The notes under the pieces are model-generated. The model was not told the DNA's origin. It did not search any database and worked only from the letters and a program-made list of their open reading frames with translations. Positions 60,920 through 64,000 of a stretch of 64,000 nucleotides of DNA are shown here, piece by piece. Position 1 is the stretch's first letter; each line of letters starts with the position of its first letter. A program made the translations under genes and the position numbers. The stretch is taken from the NCBI GenBank assembly GCA_948144175.1, contig CANXME010000532.1, positions 2,111,001 through 2,175,000 of the forward strand. The letters are read 5' to 3'. The stretch comes from Closterium sp. NIES-65 (lineage: Eukaryota; Streptophyta; Zygnematophyceae; Desmidiales; Closteriaceae).

Positions 60920-61609
60920 CAGTCAGCGCCGATTTCCGACTCTCGGCGTAGGCAGCATCGACTTCTTCGTCAAAAGGTGCTTGACTGCTGGGGTTGGGGG
61001 AATGCTGCTTGACTCAAAGGTGCTTCTTTTATGTATCTGCTCGCTTGTGTGTTTGTCGAAGGTGCGAGAGGATGACATAGACTGGTTTCGTTCTGGGTTT
61101 GCAACTCGTGGATTCAGGACGCCTATTGTGACGCAGAGTATGCACGTGGCTTTTAGATTACAAATCGACAGCTATTGTGTATTGACGTCTATTGACCGTG
61201 TCAGGTGACGTGATTCGCGGGTTTTGCGTCGCCAGCGCGGATGAGCCCAGTCCACGATCTCGCGCGAACCCAGAGTAGCTGCTGCCGCTGACGTGTGCTC
61301 TACTGATCTTAGACGGGTCAACGCGGTCATAAAACTCTCTCGCTCGGCAGGCAGAGTCAATGCCAGTAAAGACAGGTTTGTGTTTGATCGGTGTGCTGAT
61401 TCCGCGCACAGTCCAGGGCCTTGTTCGACTGGCACATCAGTGGTGAGGCTCGGGTACCAGCTCAGGTTTGGCTGTCAAATATCGGTGTCTGGAAGGGTGC
61501 GCAGTAAACTGTGAAGTCTGTTAGACGGCTTTGCTACATAGTATGCTTAATTAGGAACGTTAAACGAGATACACGGTATAATCGAAGAAGAGAGACTCAC
61601 ACGGGTACA
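60920..61609. other. Spacer / possible 5' region of the Gly/Glu-rich gene
   Basis: No gene recognised. Open frames on both strands up to ~87 codons lack motifs. The frame of the next gene is open back to 61511. Confidence 0.4.
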
Positions 61610-63242
61610 ATGAACGGGTTTGTGGCGGAGCATGGGGTGGGAGGTCAGGAAGGGGAAGGAGCAGCCTACCCAGGAGAACCGATAGGGGAAGAGAGATGCT
61701 ACGCGCAAGGGGAAGGGGGAGGATACGCGACAGGGGAAGGGGGAGGATACGCGACGGGGGAAGGAGGAGGATGCGCGACGGGGGAAGGGGGTGGATACGC
61801 GACAAGGGAAGGGGGAGGATACGCGACAGGGGAAGGGGGAGGATACACGACAGGGGAAGGGGGAGGATACGCGACGGGTGCAAGGGGGGGATATGCGCAA
61901 GGGGAAGGAGGCGGATATGCGACAGGGGAAGGGGAAGGATACGCGACGGGTGCAGGGGGAGAATACGCGACAGTGCAAGGGGAAGGATACGAGCAAGGGG
62001 AAGGGGGGGGAAACGAGACAGGGGTAGGGGGAGGATACGCGACCGGCGCAGGAGGAGAATACGAGACAAGGGAAGGGGATGGGTACGAGGGCGAGGAAAG
62101 GGGCGAGGACGGAGGAGAGGAAGGGGGAGAAGACGAGGGAGAGGAATGGGGGGAAGAAGAGGGTGAGGAATGGGGAGAAGACGGGACAGGGGAACAAGGT
62201 GCATACGCGTCGGGGGAAGGGGGAGTACACGCGACAGTGCAAGGGGGAGGATACGTGACAGATGAAGGGGGAGGATACGGGACAGTGCGAGGCGGAGAAG
62301 ACGAGGGAGACGAATGGGGAGAAGGCGGGACAGGGGAACAAGGTGCATACGTGGCAGGGGAAGGGGGAGTACACGCGACAGTGCAAGGGGGAGGATACGA
62401 GGGAGAGGAAGGGGGAGAAAATGGGACAGGGGAAGGGGGAGGATACGCGGCAGGGGAAGGGGGCAGATACGTCGTAAGGGGGGGGGAAGTCTATGAGGAA
62501 CAGGAAGGGGGGGAGTTTGCGGCGCAGAGTGAGGGAGGATACGAGGAAGAGGAGGGGGGGAGAGTCATGGCCGAAGGCGGGGAAGACGGTCGGGCGAGAG
62601 ATCCTGCCGAAGGCGATGGTGCGCTGAACGCAGCGGTGCGACAGGAGGCACATGAAGGTGGGGAGGACGACGCTGAGGATGATGATGTTGAACGTATGCT
62701 GTACCCTGTCAGGCCGGTTGCGGAAGCAAGCCGTGGCTCCACGATGGATGAAAGTGCGGAGGAGGCAGCCGCGATCATGCGGGGCAAGGCCAAGTGCATG
62801 GCGACCCTAAACATGGATCAGGGCGTGCGGAATGACGTGCCGTGCAATGTCAAGAAGGCTGCAAGGAAACGTGGGCGCGATGAAGCAGTTATTGAGCAAT
62901 TGGCGCCTGGAGACGGGCGCGGCAAAGCACGGGGCAGAGGGCGGGGAGAAGGGCGAGGTGGGCGAGCAGGGCGGGGCGGAGGGAGAGGAGGGCGAGGCAG
63001 AGGACAGGATGATGGAGAGGGGGAAGGGCGTGGAGGGCGAGGCAGCGGCCGAGCAGGGCAGGGCGGAGGGAGAGGAGGGCGACGCAGAGGACAGGATGAA
63101 CAAGAGGGAGAAGGGAGTGGAGGGCGGGGCGTCGGGCGTGGAGGGCGCGGCGGAAATCGTGGAGCGGGTCAACTTGGCCGCGGGGCTGGAGGTAGAGGAA
63201 GGGGCGAAGGAATGGGACGAGGAAGAGGAAGGGGTGCCACAG
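61610..63242 (+). CDS. Gly/Glu-repeat and RG-rich protein, first visible exon
   Basis: I do not recognise a family. ATG 61610 (context ACAATGA) opens a ~544-codon exon. The first ~285 codons are repeats built on G-E-G-G-G-Y-A-T (24-bp period, ~61700-62080 and again ~62210-62470), separated by a Glu/Gly/Asp-rich acidic block. A short normal-complexity segment follows (~62680-62900) with V-E-R-M-L-Y-P-V-R-P, A-A-R-K-R-G-R-D-E and E-A-V-I-E-Q-L. The C-terminal part is RG/RGG-rich, as in RNA-binding proteins. CAG|GTAGGAG at 63240-63249 looks like a 5' splice site. A second open frame (62832-63302) overlaps the RG-rich part and would be acidic, so a frame error cannot be excluded. Confidence 0.42.
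61700..62480 (+). repeat. 24-bp coding repeats in the Gly/Glu-rich exon
   Basis: Units of GGGGAAGGGGGAGGATACGC and variants with a 24-bp period keep frame and encode an eight-residue Gly/Glu/Tyr repeat. They are interrupted at ~62090-62200 by a GAGGAA-rich acidic block. Confidence 0.8.
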
Positions 63243-63254
63243 GTAGGAGTGACG

Positions 63255-64000
63255 TCAGTCCCTCTCTTTACCATCTTTCCGCCCTTGCCTCCCTGCCATT
63301 GACAGGAGATGCACGGAGAAGGAGGGAGGGAGAGGCGGGGGTGTGCATGGTCCTCTCTGCTCCTTTCCTATTGGGTTATTTACAGCCCCACTGTTCTCAC
63401 CCAGCCCGCTCTCTGCCATCTTTCCACCCTTGCCTCCCTGCCATTGACAGGAGATGCACGGTGGAGGAGGGAGGGAGAGGCGGGGGTGTGCATGGTCCTC
63501 TCTGCTCCTTTCCTATTGGGTTATTTTCAGCCCCGATGTTCTCACCCAGCCCGCTCTCTGCCATCTTTCCACCCTTGCCTCCCTGCCATTGACAGGAGAT
63601 GCACGGAGGAGGAGGGAAGGAGAGGCGGGGGTGTGCATGGTCCTCTCTGCTCCTTTCCTATTGGGTTATTTACAGCCCCACTGTTCTCACCCAGCCCGCT
63701 CTCTGCCATCTTTCCACCCTTGCCTCCCTGCCATTGACAGGAGATGCACGGTGGAGGAGGGAGGGAGAGGCGGGGGTGTGCATGGTCCTCTCTGCTCCTT
63801 TCCTATTGGGTTATTTTCAGCCCCGATGTTCTCACCCAGCCCGCTCTCTGCCATCTTTCCGCCCTTGCCTCCCTGCCATTGACAGGAGATGCACGGAGGA
63901 GGAGGGAGGGAGAGGCGGGGGTGTGCATGGTCCTCTCTGCTCCTTTCCTATTGGGCTATTTTCAGCCCCGATGTTCTCACCCAGCCCGCTCTCTGCCATC
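63255..64000 (+). repeat. 145-bp minisatellite in the probable intron after 63242
   Basis: At least five copies with a 145-bp period (GACAGGAGAT at 63301, 63446, 63591, 63736 and 63881) run to the window edge. The sense strand carries ATTTTCAGCCCC, CCCTGCCATTGACAGGAG and GGGAGGGAG. These are the same ordered motifs as in the intron 8 array of the transposase gene, although the two genes are on opposite strands. Open frames across it are not coding. Confidence 0.9.

Noticed and set aside
62832..63302. An acidic 156-codon frame overlapping the RG-rich exon.
   Set aside because: It is not preferred because the RG-rich frame continues the long upstream frame and ends at a good donor. Kept as an alternative only.

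Overview
The window looks like nuclear DNA of a eukaryote of the green lineage. The evidence is a fragment of a plant-type leucine-rich-repeat receptor-like protein (34.2-35.1 kb), a plant-type Ty3/gypsy chromovirus, Ty1/copia elements with initiator-Met-tRNA-like primer sites, and a GT-AG multi-intron gene. The GC-rich copia polyproteins with poly-glycine Gag remind me of elements seen in streptophyte algae such as Closterium; that placement is from memory and weak. No bacterial operons, rRNA, tRNA genes or CRISPR are visible. Most of the window is mobile DNA.

Layout. (1) 1-33005: a tandem array of four units of one chromovirus, all on the minus strand, in which neighbouring units share a single ~720-bp LTR (LTRs at 4612, 11345, 25557 and 32286). 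Each unit carries gag and pol (protease, RT, RNase H, integrase, chromodomain). Unit 1 has a gag stop and runs off the left edge. Unit 2 has both frames open. Unit 3 has a gag stop and a copia element inserted in its integrase. Unit 4 has a gag frameshift. (2) 13288-20755: that copia element, with identical 132-bp LTRs and a 5-bp target duplication. (3) 34228-35196: the truncated LRR gene. (4) 35542-47909, minus strand: an 11-exon gene that I reconstruct as an ~892-residue Plavaka-like transposase. Its introns 2, 5 and 8 are swollen by tandem repeats; intron 2 alone holds about 47 copies of a 132-bp unit. (5) 48.9-49.5 kb: three 181-bp repeats. (6) 49694-52577: a decayed, internally deleted third copia. 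(7) 54334-60914: a second GC-rich copia, related to the first, with 138-bp LTRs, a 5-bp target duplication, a frameshifting deletion and a stop. (8) 61610 to the right edge: the first visible exon of an unrecognised Gly/Glu- and RG-rich protein, followed by a probable intron made of 145-bp repeats.

The most interesting observation is that the arrays in introns 2 and 8 of the transposase gene and the array in the probable intron at 63.25-64 kb appear to be one minisatellite family. They share ordered motifs in the sense orientation of each host gene, including a pyrimidine-rich tract ending in CAG that resembles a 3' splice site. A second theme is the shared-LTR tandem arrangement of the chromovirus. 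In it the polypurine tract is translated as the end of Pol, and the Pol stop codon is supplied by the first bases of the LTR.
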